From contig JAUVNV010000003.1 of NCBI GenBank assembly GCA_030599515.1, positions 1 to 31,955 on the forward strand: DNA of 31,955 nucleotides. The letters are read 5' to 3'. The position numbers and the translations under genes are program-made. Within the stretch, counting starts at the first letter, position 1. Each line of letters starts with the position of its first letter. This document shows positions 6,822 through 15,010 of the stretch, in pieces. The notes beneath the pieces were generated by a model. The model was given only the letters and a program-made list of their open reading frames with translations, was not told where the DNA came from and did no database searches. The stretch is from Acidimicrobiia bacterium (GTDB taxonomy: Bacteria > Actinomycetota > Acidimicrobiia > Spongiisociales > UBA5794).

Positions 6822-7823
6822 TTAATCGAGATCCCAGAAGAGGGAGAGCACCGCTACGGCGCTGTCGATCGACGGATCGCTCCCACCCTGAGAATCGAGT
6901 GCCGGAAGGCCCGACGCGAACCCGTCGAGGGTCGCGGCCACCGAATCGCGGATCGCTCCAAGGTCATATCCTCCTTCGAGGTAGAACACCGTGTTCGAGT
7001 GCTTCATCACTTCGCCGAGTGCCGCCGCCATCGCCCCGTAGTCGTCCACCACCAGGGCCATCCCGCCCAGTGGATCGGATACGTGCCCGTCATACCCGGC
7101 GCTCACGAGCAGCCAATCGGGCCCGAACTGGTCGAGGACGGGAACAACAATTCTCGAGAATGCCCGGCGATACGTGGATCCGCCGGATCCCCCCACGATT
7201 GGGACGTTCACCGTCGCTCCAACTCCCAAGGCCCTCCCCACCTCTTCGGCCCGACCCGTCCCCGGATAGAACGGTGAGTGATGCAGAGATACATAGAGCA
7301 CGTCGGGCGAATCGAAGAAGATCTCCTGCGTACCGTTCCCGTGATGGACGTCCCAGTCGACGATGGCCACTCTCCGACCGCGGCCAACGAGTGCTGCAGC
7401 AGAAACGGCGACGTTGTTCATCAGGCAGAAGCCCATCGTTCGACCGGTCTCCGCGTGGTGACCCGGTGGCCGAACGACCGCGAATCCGACATCTGCGTCT
7501 CCCCGCTCTATCGCCTCGATCGCCGTCAGTCCCGCGCCGGCCGCGAACCGAGCAGCGTCCCATGATCTCCCCACGGCATAGGTGTCGGGATCGATCGATC
7601 CGCCACCGCCGGCGCAGAAGTGCTGCAAGCGATCGAGAAACGACGCTTCGTGCACGGCGAGCAACTCCTCTCGCGTGGCGGCCCTCGCCTCAACGTAGAC
7701 GGTTTCGAGATCGCTCGCCTCAACGCCTTCGATCGCAGCGGCGACCCTCTCCGGCCGCTCCGGGTGCTCGTTGGGTGAGACATGCTCCAAGCTCGACGGA
7801 TGAGTGACAAGTGCGGATCTCAT
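6822..7823 (-). CDS. histone deacetylase / AcuC-like deacetylase family protein
   Basis: A 333-residue zinc-dependent amidohydrolase of the arginase/deacetylase fold, predicted to remove acetyl groups from protein lysines, polyamines or small molecules. Motifs: RPPGHHAE with H122/H123, DWDVHHGNG with zinc ligands D158 and H160, SAGYDGHVSDPLGG with zinc ligand D250, and LEGGYD with the transition-state Tyr286. All catalytic residues are present. ATG at 7823 begins MRSALVTHPSSLEH, the usual N-terminus; a slightly longer open frame has no better start. A GNAT acetyltransferase gene starts divergently 133 bases away, an acetylation/deacetylation pairing that may be functional. The substrate cannot be told. 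Confidence 0.9.
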   Translation of the reverse strand: MRSALVTHPSSLEHVSPNEHPERPERVAAAIEGVEASDLETVYVEARAATREELLAVHEASFLDRLQHFCAGGGGSIDPDTYAVGRSWDAARFAAGAGLTAIEAIERGDADVGFAVVRPPGHHAETGRTMGFCLMNNVAVSAAALVGRGRRVAIVDWDVHHGNGTQEIFFDSPDVLYVSLHHSPFYPGTGRAEEVGRALGVGATVNVPIVGGSGGSTYRRAFSRIVVPVLDQFGPDWLLVSAGYDGHVSDPLGGMALVVDDYGAMAAALGEVMKHSNTVFYLEGGYDLGAIRDSVAATLDGFASGLPALDSQGGSDPSIDSAVAVLSLFWDLD

Positions 7824-7843
7824 CTCCACATGGTCGCACGCTT

Positions 7844-7873
7844 GAAGGTTCGAAGACACATCGCGAAACCTTC
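7844..7873. promoter_or_regulatory. inverted repeat in the acuC-like/GNAT divergent region
   Basis: GAAGGTT (7844-7850) and AACCTTC (7867-7873) are perfect inverted repeats 16 bases apart, with adjacent CG extending the pairing. They sit 21 bases upstream of the deacetylase start, in the space between two divergent genes. An operator or a leader hairpin is possible; neither is proved. Confidence 0.3.
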
Positions 7874-7955
7874 CTCATCGTCACGGGCACCCGGCGACGT
7901 GGCCGCGCGTCAGCAGTACGCTGGCTGCGCACTAGGAGTGTGTTGTGTCGTGCCA

Positions 7956-8684
7956 ATGACCGAGCGTCCGATCCCGGTTCTTCAACGAGGCTCCTGGCCG
8001 CAGCCGATCCGCTTCAGGAGAGGCTGGGCGCGAGCCGAGGCCCGGCGCTGGAATGATCTCGTACCCGAGGCCGCGTTGCGTCTCGTTCGAGGCGGGTCGT
8101 CCTTCCTGGAGCTGTGTTCTGAGCGATTGAACGAGCTAGGCGCTCCCTACATCCTCTCTCCCCCTCTCCCGCCGAGCAGTCGCCGGCCGTGGGAAGCTGC
8201 CGGGTTCGTTGAGTTCGTCCCGTTGGCGTTCATGCGTCTCGACCTCACGGAAGGGCTACCCTCACCCGACCATCTCGTCATCTCTCCGCCCGACCACTCG
8301 ATCGCGGATCTGCTGCACATCGACCACGCCGCCTTCGATCGGTTCTGGAGATTCGATCGCTTCGGAATGGCCGAGGCCATCGCGGCGACGGCAAAGACGA
8401 AGTCCCTACTCATTCGGGGACCGGACGGCGCTCCCGTCGCCTTCGCCATCGTCGGTTTCGGCCACGCCATGTCGTACCTCCAGCGACTCGCCGTCCACCC
8501 CGATTGGCAGGGTCGGCAGATGGGTCGCTCGTTGACTCGCGTAGCCGCTCGCACAGCGCAGTCGGCCGGAAGTCGGGCGATGATGCTCAACACCCAGATG
8601 GACAACGATGCTGCCATCGCTCTGTATGAGTCCGAAGGCTTCGTCACGCTCCCGGAACCGCTCGCCGTGCTGCGCCGAGGCTGA
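7956..8684 (+). CDS. GNAT family N-acetyltransferase
   Basis: A 242-residue protein. The C-terminal half carries the GNAT acetyl-CoA fold: PVAFAIVGFG strand, then motif A YLQRLAVHPDWQGRQMG (pyrophosphate loop QGRQMG), and ALYESEGFVTL at the end. The N-terminal half (RRWNDLVPEAALRLVRGGSS...) is less conserved and may be a degenerate first GNAT repeat. The start is ATG 7956; GTG 7950 is also possible because AGGAG lies at 7934-7938, better spaced for it. It is transcribed divergently from the deacetylase gene and ends 3 bases before the pseudokinase gene, so the two are likely one operon. The acetyl acceptor is unknown. Confidence 0.82.
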   Translation: MTERPIPVLQRGSWPQPIRFRRGWARAEARRWNDLVPEAALRLVRGGSSFLELCSERLNELGAPYILSPPLPPSSRRPWEAAGFVEFVPLAFMRLDLTEGLPSPDHLVISPPDHSIADLLHIDHAAFDRFWRFDRFGMAEAIAATAKTKSLLIRGPDGAPVAFAIVGFGHAMSYLQRLAVHPDWQGRQMGRSLTRVAARTAQSAGSRAMMLNTQMDNDAAIALYESEGFVTLPEPLAVLRRG

Positions 8685-8687
8685 CAG

Positions 8688-9977
8688 ATGCCGCCTCGTA
8701 TCCCCACTCGGTATCGGATGAACGTCAGACTTGGCGCCGATGGCGACATCGAAGAGTGGCTCGCAACCGACGAGCACCTCCAACGCCCCGTCTTGATCAG
8801 GTTCCCGGGTCCCGATGCGGACGCCGACCGCATCGCTGCATTCCTGGCGCCCGTTCGCGCGGCCGCTGCGACCACTCACCCACATGTTCAGATGATCTAC
8901 GCGGCGGGTGAAGTCGACGATTCAGCGTTCGCGGTCGCGGAGTGGGACGGTGCAGTGACAATCGCCGATCGCCTCAAGGCGGGCGAGACGCTCCCCATCA
9001 CGGAGTACCTCACGAACGCTTCGGGCCTTGCGTCCGGCTTGGCGGCGTTCCATGCGAGCGGTGGCATCCACGGAGCGATCGACCCGCGTGCCATTCACTT
9101 CTCCGCTGCCCACCCTGCTCGCCTCGCAAGCTTCGGACGGGTTCCTCTCACAACCACCCCCACCGGGGACACGTCTGCGCTCGCTGCAGCGCTTCGCGTG
9201 GCGATCACGGGAAGCGATAACCCCGCGGTCCTCCCTTCTCACGTTGCCGAAGGAATCCCCGCCTCTGTCGACGATGCGCTCGCAAGTGCCGAAGCCGGAA
9301 TTCTCGACGCCACGGGCCTCGCCGAGGCCCTGAGTGCTTCGTCGCTGCATCCTCAGCCACCTGTCGATCGATCGTGGTCTCTGAAACCTCTCGTCCTGTT
9401 CGCTTTCGTTGTCGCCGCCATCCTCTTTCTCTCCGTCCTCGGGCTTTCGATCGACGTCGATCCCGACTCCCCTTTCCTCTACCCGGCCGCGCCGGCCGAA
9501 CAGGAGCACGCAACTCCGACGAGCACAGCGCTGGCGACGGACACACCGACGGAGAACGCCATACCGGCCGAGGTGACCGTCTACGACCCGTTCGGTGACG
9601 GCATCGAGAACGACGAGGCTCTCGTCGCCGTGGTGGACGGCCGTCAAGCCACGGTGTGGGAGACCGAACCGTACCCCTCCCCCCTCGACGAAACGAAGGA
9701 GGGTGTGGGGATCATTCTCGAACCCACGATTCCTATCGGTGCGATCGAGATCACGGGGACACGGGAGACTCGCTTCACGGTCGCATGGAACGCGACGCTC
9801 CCGGACGTTCCGGGCGATTGGGAGCGTCTCGGTGCAGCACAGATCCTCACGGGGACAACGCGGCTCGACGTCGCACACCGTGAGGAGGGCTTCTGGCTCA
9901 TCTGGATCACGTCGCTCCCGCAGCGAACCGATGGCTCGTACGGGACCTCGATCGCTGAAATCCGTCTCCTCCCATGA
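8688..9977 (+). CDS. MviN-type pseudokinase with membrane anchor and extracytoplasmic discoidin-like domain
   Basis: A 429-residue protein matching the C-terminal half of actinobacterial MviN (Rv3910 position). Residues 8-225 are protein-kinase-like but without catalysis: the glycine loop is lost (LGADGDIEEW), the VAIK lysine is Arg38 (VLIRF), HRD is HGA (128-130) and DFG is SFG (148-150). A membrane helix spans about 234-254. A Thr/Pro-rich linker leads to a discoidin-like C-terminal domain (from YDPFGDGIEN, about 292, onward). In M. tuberculosis this pseudokinase region binds FhaA and controls MurJ. Here no MurJ transporter part precedes it, since the GNAT gene ends 3 bases upstream. Probably a scaffold for peptidoglycan regulation. 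Confidence 0.8.
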   Translation: MPPRIPTRYRMNVRLGADGDIEEWLATDEHLQRPVLIRFPGPDADADRIAAFLAPVRAAAATTHPHVQMIYAAGEVDDSAFAVAEWDGAVTIADRLKAGETLPITEYLTNASGLASGLAAFHASGGIHGAIDPRAIHFSAAHPARLASFGRVPLTTTPTGDTSALAAALRVAITGSDNPAVLPSHVAEGIPASVDDALASAEAGILDATGLAEALSASSLHPQPPVDRSWSLKPLVLFAFVVAAILFLSVLGLSIDVDPDSPFLYPAAPAEQEHATPTSTALATDTPTENAIPAEVTVYDPFGDGIENDEALVAVVDGRQATVWETEPYPSPLDETKEGVGIILEPTIPIGAIEITGTRETRFTVAWNATLPDVPGDWERLGAAQILTGTTRLDVAHREEGFWLIWITSLPQRTDGSYGTSIAEIRLLP

Positions 9978-10002
9978 TGGATTGCTTCGCCTCCCGTCGT
10001 CG

Positions 10003-10599
10003 ATGGGACCAGAATCACAGTCGATGACGCTTCGTTCCTCAGAAGACCGCGAGTTGATCCGTCGCTACCTCGAAGGCGACGTGGCTGCATTCGACGAACT
10101 CATGCGGGCCCACGAGAACCGGGTCTTCGCGATCTGTCTCCGCATGATGAGGAACCGGGACACTGCTCTTGACGCAACTCAGGACGTCTTCCTCACTGTC
10201 TTCCGCAAGGCGGACCGCTACAAGGAACAGGCTGCCTTCAGTACCTGGCTCTACCGGGTCGCCGTGAACACTTGCTACGACCACCTGAGACGGCAGCAAC
10301 GCAAGCGAACCGAATCGATACCCGAGCACCTCGATCCATCGGACCCCCGCAGCGGCGATGAGTTCCACGCCGCCGAGCTGCGGCCCGACATCGAGACGGC
10401 GCTCGCCGGACTCACACCAGAGTTTCGTGCCGCGGTGGTCCTCGTCGACCTCGATGGCATGTCGCTAGAAGGAGCCGCGGATACCCTCGACGTACCGGTC
10501 GGAACCGTGAAGAGCCGCGTCTTCCGTGCACGAAGACAACTCGCCAAAGATCTCGGGAACTTCGCACCCGGGTCCGAGCATCCAAGTGATGAATCATGA
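10003..10599 (+). CDS. ECF RNA polymerase sigma factor (SigM position)
   Basis: About 198 residues. Sigma region 2 covers residues about 26-103 (LEGDVAAFDELMRAHENRVF, then DATQDVFLTVF and AFSTWLYRVAVN). Region 4 covers about 136-184 (LTPEFRAAVVLVDLDGMS, then VPVGTVKSRVFRARRQL helix-turn-helix). No region 3, so it is an ECF type. Gene order (MviN part, sigma, anti-sigma, trxB, trxA, cwlM) equals the sigM locus of M. tuberculosis. ATG at 10003 is used; ATG at 10024 (MTLRSSEDRELI) is equally plausible since neither has a clear ribosome binding site. The stop overlaps the next start by 4 bases (ATGA), so translation is coupled to the presumed anti-sigma factor. Confidence 0.9.
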   Translation: MGPESQSMTLRSSEDRELIRRYLEGDVAAFDELMRAHENRVFAICLRMMRNRDTALDATQDVFLTVFRKADRYKEQAAFSTWLYRVAVNTCYDHLRRQQRKRTESIPEHLDPSDPRSGDEFHAAELRPDIETALAGLTPEFRAAVVLVDLDGMSLEGAADTLDVPVGTVKSRVFRARRQLAKDLGNFAPGSEHPSDES

Positions 10600-11489
10600 A
10601 CGAACGTAATCAAGAACTCATCGTCGACCTGATCGGCGGCCGTCTCTCCCAGGACGAGGAACGCACGGCCTTGGCCCGAATCAAGGCCGACCCCGGACTC
10701 CGTGCCGAATACGAGGCACAGATGTCCGTTGTCTCGATGCTCGGAGCATCTTCGACGCCGTCGATGACACCGGAGGAGCGGTCGACGCTGCACGCAGCAC
10801 TCCGGCAGCATCTCCGTCTTGCTGATGCCCCGGTTCCGGTCGCCGCCGTGCCTCCCCGATGGCGGCGCTGGTGGGCGCCGATCGGTGGTCTCGCAGTCGC
10901 AGCCGCGGTGGTCATCGGCGCCGTCGTCGTTCTTCCCGGCGCGCTGTCCGGGGACGAGTCGGATGGAGCATTTGACATCGCCTCTGCGGAGATCGCTACG
11001 ACTGTGCCCAGCACATCGCTCACCGAGGACATCGCCACTGTGACCGAGGACGAAGGCACCGGTGGTAACAGTGCCGGGGCGGCAGCACCCGAAGCGACCG
11101 AGAGCGCTCCCGAAGAAGAGGCTTCCGCAGACGCGGAGACCCAGGCCGTGGACACCTACGATGCTGCGATCGCTGCGACCTCTCTTCCGTACCTGGCGGA
11201 TGTCGACCTCGACGCACTCGAGAGTGAACTCGCATCGGATCCAGAATCCCTCAGGAACGGCATCTCAGCTCCGTCGACGAAATCCCTCGAACTCGACACT
11301 CCCCTGATGGAGGCGTGCCTCGACACGCTGCGGGCCGCCGACACAACATCGTCCTTCTCCCCGATCGCCACGACGACCTACGAGGGCACCGTGGCAGTCG
11401 TGATATCTGTCTCCCCGTCTGAGGGAGATCCGTTCCTTACCGTCTTCGCCGTGGCCTCGTGCGTGAAACTCGCCAGCACGGAGGGCTGA
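10596..11489 (+). CDS. probable membrane anti-sigma factor
   Basis: A 297-residue single-pass protein. The cytoplasmic N-terminus (1-88) is helical and charged (ELIVDLIGGRLSQDEERTAL), as expected for an anti-sigma domain, but lacks the HxxxCxxC zinc motif. A membrane helix lies at about 93-116 after a WRRWW stop-transfer motif. The extracytoplasmic part is acidic, Ala/Thr-rich and disordered to about 190, then a compact domain with cysteines near the end. The ATGA overlap with the sigma gene and the position of RsmA (Rv3912) argue for sequestration of that sigma factor. The function rests on context. Confidence 0.72.
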   Translation: MNERNQELIVDLIGGRLSQDEERTALARIKADPGLRAEYEAQMSVVSMLGASSTPSMTPEERSTLHAALRQHLRLADAPVPVAAVPPRWRRWWAPIGGLAVAAAVVIGAVVVLPGALSGDESDGAFDIASAEIATTVPSTSLTEDIATVTEDEGTGGNSAGAAAPEATESAPEEEASADAETQAVDTYDAAIAATSLPYLADVDLDALESELASDPESLRNGISAPSTKSLELDTPLMEACLDTLRAADTTSSFSPIATTTYEGTVAVVISVSPSEGDPFLTVFAVASCVKLASTEG

Positions 11490-11520
11490 GCCTCACGACA
11501 TTCGACTATCCTCTACAGAC

Positions 11521-11832
11521 ATGACCGATCGACCGCGCAACGACTACCCCTCCAAGATCGCCGACTTCCTCGAGCAACTTGCTACTCGCATCCGTTCGCT
11601 CACTGTGGATCGTGCATCTCTGGCGGTCACGTGGGCGGCGATCGGGCTTGTGGTAGCAACGCTCGCGGTCCTCGCTTTGATCTGGCTGCTCGTCGGTTTC
11701 TTCCGTGCTCTCGGTACCCTGATCGGACAGGAACTCGCATACGCCGTCGTCGGGGGCATATTGCTCATCGCCGGCGTGTTCATCTGGACGAAGAGACACC
11801 CAGAGGACGAGACAACACCACCACAGGAGTGA
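11521..11832 (+). CDS. small two-helix membrane protein
   Basis: A 103-residue protein with two predicted membrane helices (about 35-60 and 72-90), a charged N-terminus and an acidic C-terminal tail (EDETTPPQE). I do not recognise the family; the layout resembles small actinobacterial holin-like or DUF membrane proteins. ATG at 11521 is preceded by TATCCT (11507-11512) and no ribosome binding site, compatible with a leaderless transcript. It ends 2 bases before trxB and probably shares its transcript. Confidence 0.7.
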   Translation: MTDRPRNDYPSKIADFLEQLATRIRSLTVDRASLAVTWAAIGLVVATLAVLALIWLLVGFFRALGTLIGQELAYAVVGGILLIAGVFIWTKRHPEDETTPPQE

Positions 11833-11834
11833 CC

Positions 11835-12758
11835 ATGGCCGAGAAGGTCTTGATCATCGGGTCCGGCCCGGCCGGACTCACCGCCGCCATCTACGCAGCC
11901 CGCGCCGACCTCGATCCGCTGATGATCGAGGGTATGGAGCGAGGCGGGCAGTTGATGCTCACCACCGAAGTCGAGAACTACCCGGGTTTCCCTGAGGGGA
12001 TCATGGGTCCGGAACTCATGGATGGAATGCGGAAGCAGGCCGAACGTTTCGGCACCCGCATCGTCTCATCCGACGTGTCGAAGGTCGACCTCTCCGAACG
12101 CCCGTTCAAGGTGTGGGTCGGTGGCGACCTGTACGAGTCGGAGACTCTCATCGTTTCGACCGGGGCCTCTGCTCGATGGCTTGGGATTCCCGGCGAGAGC
12201 CGCCTCCGCGGATACGGCGTCTCAGCATGTGCGACGTGTGACGGTTTCTTCTTCCGGGATCGCGAGATCGCGATCGTCGGCGGTGGCGATTCAGCCATGG
12301 AAGAGGCGATCTTCCTCACCAAGTTCGCCTCGAAGGTCACCATCCTCCATCGGCGCGACGAGTTCAGAGCCTCGAAGATCATGGCCCAACGGGCTATCGA
12401 TCATCCGAAGATCGAGGTCTTGTGGAACACGACGATCGATGAGGTGCTCGGCGACGATCTCGTCACCGGTCTCCGGGTGAAGAACGTCAACACCGGCGAA
12501 GAATCGATGCTCCCCGTCGAAGGGTTCTTCCTGGCGATCGGCCACGATCCGAATACCAAGATCTTCCAGGATCAACTGGATCTGGATGCGGCCGGATACG
12601 TCGTCACAAACGGAGGGTTCACGCGAACCTCTGTGGAAGGCGTATTCGCGGCAGGAGATGTCGTCGACCACTACTACCAGCAAGCAGTGACGGCCGCCGG
12701 CATGGGCTGTCAGGCCGCCATCGACGTCGAGCACTGGCTCGACCGAACCGAAGCTTGA
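11835..12758 (+). CDS. trxB: thioredoxin-disulfide reductase
   Basis: FAD enzyme that passes electrons from NADPH to thioredoxin. 307 residues, the normal length. FAD-binding GSGPAGLTAAIYAAR at 9-23; redox-active C132-A-T-C135 (ACATCDGFFF); NADPH-binding GGGDSAMEEA at 149-158 and HRRDEFRAS; C-terminal FAD motif GVFAAGDVVD. Start at 11835 with AGGAG 5 bases upstream. Followed 58 bases later by trxA, its substrate, as in the M. tuberculosis trxB2-trxC pair. In this window it could also supply reductant linked to the VKOR and Trx/NHL proteins, though those act outside the cytoplasm. Confidence 0.97.
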   Translation: MAEKVLIIGSGPAGLTAAIYAARADLDPLMIEGMERGGQLMLTTEVENYPGFPEGIMGPELMDGMRKQAERFGTRIVSSDVSKVDLSERPFKVWVGGDLYESETLIVSTGASARWLGIPGESRLRGYGVSACATCDGFFFRDREIAIVGGGDSAMEEAIFLTKFASKVTILHRRDEFRASKIMAQRAIDHPKIEVLWNTTIDEVLGDDLVTGLRVKNVNTGEESMLPVEGFFLAIGHDPNTKIFQDQLDLDAAGYVVTNGGFTRTSVEGVFAAGDVVDHYYQQAVTAAGMGCQAAIDVEHWLDRTEA

Positions 12759-12816
12759 ATTCGACATCGTCCTCCACCACCAATGTTGGCGGACCAATGA
12801 TCAAGAAGGAGTCATG

Positions 12817-13143
12817 ATGGGACAGAACACGATCAAGGGAACCGACGCGACCTTCGTCGAACTGATCGGATCGTCGATGCCGACGCTCGTCGACTTCTGG
12901 GCGGAGTGGTGCGGTCCGTGCAAGATGATGGACGGACCGCTCGAGGAGATCGCAGGAAATCGCTCCGGTCAACTCCAGATCGTCAAACTCAACGTCGACG
13001 AGAATCCGTCGACCGCGATGCAGTTCGGCGTGATGAGTATCCCGACGATGATCATCTTCCAGGCGGGAGAAGAGAAGAAGCGCCTCGTCGGCGCCCGGAG
13101 CAAGTCTCAGTTGGAAGCCGAGATCGCCTCCTTCGTCTCCTGA
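12817..13143 (+). CDS. trxA: thioredoxin
   Basis: A 108-residue cytoplasmic disulfide reductant. Active site WCGPC with C32 and C35, FWAEW before it, the conserved cis-proline segment SIPTMIIF, and the usual C-terminal helix. Two consecutive ATG codons occur at 12814 and 12817. The second is chosen because AAGGAG at 12806-12811 is 5 bases from it but only 2 from the first. Between trxB and the CwlM-like gene; TrxB reduces it. Confidence 0.96.
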   Translation: MGQNTIKGTDATFVELIGSSMPTLVDFWAEWCGPCKMMDGPLEEIAGNRSGQLQIVKLNVDENPSTAMQFGVMSIPTMIIFQAGEEKKRLVGARSKSQLEAEIASFVS

Positions 13144-13168
13144 GCCACGACCACCCGGTGACGGGAAC

Positions 13169-14146
13169 GTGAGGCTCTACCACTCCGGAGACCGCGGTGA
13201 ACCGGTCCGGGACATCCAGCGGCGCTTGACGGGCCTCGGGATCCACCTCCGGGTCGACGGTTTCTACGGCTCGACCACGGTCGCCGCCGTACGCGAGTTC
13301 CAGGAGACACGCGGGTTGCCCGCGGACGGCATCGTGGGCCCCGAGACCTGGCGGACGCTCGTTGACGCCGGATTCCGCCTCGGCGATCGCATGCTCTACC
13401 GACGCTCTCCGATGATGCGCGGGGACGACGTTTCCAGACTCCAGCAGAGTCTCGACTCCCTCGGATTCGATGCCGGCAAGGCGGATGGTCTCTTCGGTCC
13501 CGACACGCTCAGAGCGGTGCTCGACTTTCAGCATAACCGGGGAATGACTGAGGACGGCTTCGCGGGTCGTGAGGTCGCTGAGGAACTGCTCCTGATGTCC
13601 AAAGCGACCGGCAAGCCCGGCCGGGAGGCGGTGCGTGAGCACGAGTGGATCGATTCACTCCCCCAGCCGATCGCCGGTGCTCGGATCTACGTCGATCCAG
13701 ACAGGGGTGAATCCTCGACACCGGACTCCACATGGTCGGCTGCGACCCGCCTCGCTTCGGATCTTCGCCTCTCCGGCGCCCGCGTGTTGTTGTCGCGCAG
13801 CGTTGACACCTCCCCGAACCAGCGTTTCCGTGCGAAGCGGGCGAACCGCCTCGACGTCCAGGTCGTCGTATCGATCACCGTTCCTCTCGACGACACCGAA
13901 GGGGTCTTCTACTTCGGCACACAACTCAGCACGAGCGAGGCCGGGAAGGCGATCGCCATCCATCTCGCAGGAAGGCTCAATGTTCCTGCTCTCCCCCGTG
14001 CCGTGCCGATCTTGAAAGAGACCCGTTCGCCGGCTGTCGTGATCGCCGTCGCAGAACCCTCTCCCGAGATGGGCTCCGAGATCGCGAATGCGATCGTCGA
14101 CCTCTACGCGAACGGCCTGGATGAAGAAGTGGAAAGTCGAAAGTAG
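13169..14146 (+). CDS. cwlM: CwlM-like protein: two peptidoglycan-binding domains and a degenerate amidase_3 domain
   Basis: A 325-residue protein with no signal peptide, hence cytoplasmic. Two PG_binding_1 modules lie at about 7-65 and 78-140 (each with a DGxFGxxT-type turn: DGFYGSTT, DGLFGPDT). An amidase_3-like domain follows (171-315). Its zinc motif is degraded: VDPDRGE (175-181) replaces the usual DPGHGG, and VSITVP replaces the SxHxN motif, so two zinc histidines are missing. M. tuberculosis CwlM is also cytoplasmic and activates MurA when phosphorylated by PknB instead of cutting peptidoglycan. The same position between trx and parB supports orthology. GTG start at 13169. The last codons run into a period-7 repeat. 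Confidence 0.85.
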   Translation: MRLYHSGDRGEPVRDIQRRLTGLGIHLRVDGFYGSTTVAAVREFQETRGLPADGIVGPETWRTLVDAGFRLGDRMLYRRSPMMRGDDVSRLQQSLDSLGFDAGKADGLFGPDTLRAVLDFQHNRGMTEDGFAGREVAEELLLMSKATGKPGREAVREHEWIDSLPQPIAGARIYVDPDRGESSTPDSTWSAATRLASDLRLSGARVLLSRSVDTSPNQRFRAKRANRLDVQVVVSITVPLDDTEGVFYFGTQLSTSEAGKAIAIHLAGRLNVPALPRAVPILKETRSPAVVIAVAEPSPEMGSEIANAIVDLYANGLDEEVESRK

Positions 14147-14156
14147 AAAGTAGGAC
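14129..14156. repeat. period-7 tandem repeat at the cwlM/parB convergence
   Basis: Units GTGGAAA, GTCGAAA, GTAGAAA and partial GTAGGAC follow one another at exact 7-base steps. They overlap the last codons and stop of the CwlM-like gene and reach the parB stop. Only one arm is present. The unit differs from the other elements, but period and gene-end position match. Confidence 0.55.
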
Positions 14157-15010
14157 TACGCAAACAACTGCCGGTAGATCCGTTCCAGGTCCTCGAGGGA
14201 TCCGTAGCGGATCACCATCCGACCACCTTCTCCACGAACGGTGATCTTCACCTTGGTGGCCAGTCTCTCCGACAGGCGCTCCTCGAGTTCGATGATCGCC
14301 GGCGGACGCATCTCGGGGAGGCGCCGCGGAGGACGGGTCTCCGGAACAGAGCGGCTCTTCACCGCTTCCTCGACCTTGCGGACCGGCCAACCCTCAGCGA
14401 CCACGCGTTCGGCGATGTGTACGGCGTACGCCTCATCATCGAGAGCAAGGAGCGCCCGGGCGTGCCCCGCCGACAACTCCTCGCGCTCGAGCATGCCTTG
14501 GATTGGTGCCGGTAGCTGGAGCAGCCGGAGGGTGTTCGTCACTGCACTCCGGCTCCTGCCGACTCTGATTGCCACCCGTTCGTGAGTCATGCCAAAATCT
14601 TCCAGCAGGTTCCGGTATGCCGCAGCTTCTTCGAGCGGTGAAAGATCCTTGCGCTGGATGTTCTCGATCAACGCCTCGGTGAGGTGTGTCTCGTCGCTCT
14701 CGGCGGCCCTGATGACCGCCGGAATGGTTGCCAGTCCTGCCATGGCGGCCGCCCGGAGCCGCCGCTCTCCTGCGATGAGCACGTATGTTCCATCTGTATC
14801 CCCCGGGCGGACCACGACGGGTTGTAGAACGCCGACCTCGCGAATGGACGCTGCCAACTCCGCCAACTCGTCGTCGTCGAATCGACTCCTCGGCTGCTGG
14901 GGACTCGGGGAGATCTCCTCGAGTTCGAGTTCAGCGAAGCCGACCGAGGGGTGCTCTACCGGAATCAGCGCATCGAGCCCCCGTCCTAGTCCACTCTTAC
15001 GTGCGGCCAT
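14156..15010 (-). CDS. parB: chromosome partitioning protein ParB
   Basis: Binds parS and spreads as a CTP-dependent clamp to organise and segregate the origin. 284 residues. The ParA-interacting N-terminus (GLGRGLDALIP) leads to the N-terminal CTPase domain with PQQPRSRFDDDELAELAASI, GERRLRA (81-87) and ENIQRKDLSPLEEA (116-129). A helix-turn-helix follows (about 140-163, ERVAIRVGRSRSAVTNTLRL) and a C-terminal dimerisation domain. ATG at 15010 overlaps the end of parA by 14 bases, so the two are co-translated. A matching parS site is at 16419. Confidence 0.96.
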   Translation of the reverse strand: MAARKSGLGRGLDALIPVEHPSVGFAELELEEISPSPQQPRSRFDDDELAELAASIREVGVLQPVVVRPGDTDGTYVLIAGERRLRAAAMAGLATIPAVIRAAESDETHLTEALIENIQRKDLSPLEEAAAYRNLLEDFGMTHERVAIRVGRSRSAVTNTLRLLQLPAPIQGMLEREELSAGHARALLALDDEAYAVHIAERVVAEGWPVRKVEEAVKSRSVPETRPPRRLPEMRPPAIIELEERLSERLATKVKITVRGEGGRMVIRYGSLEDLERIYRQLFA

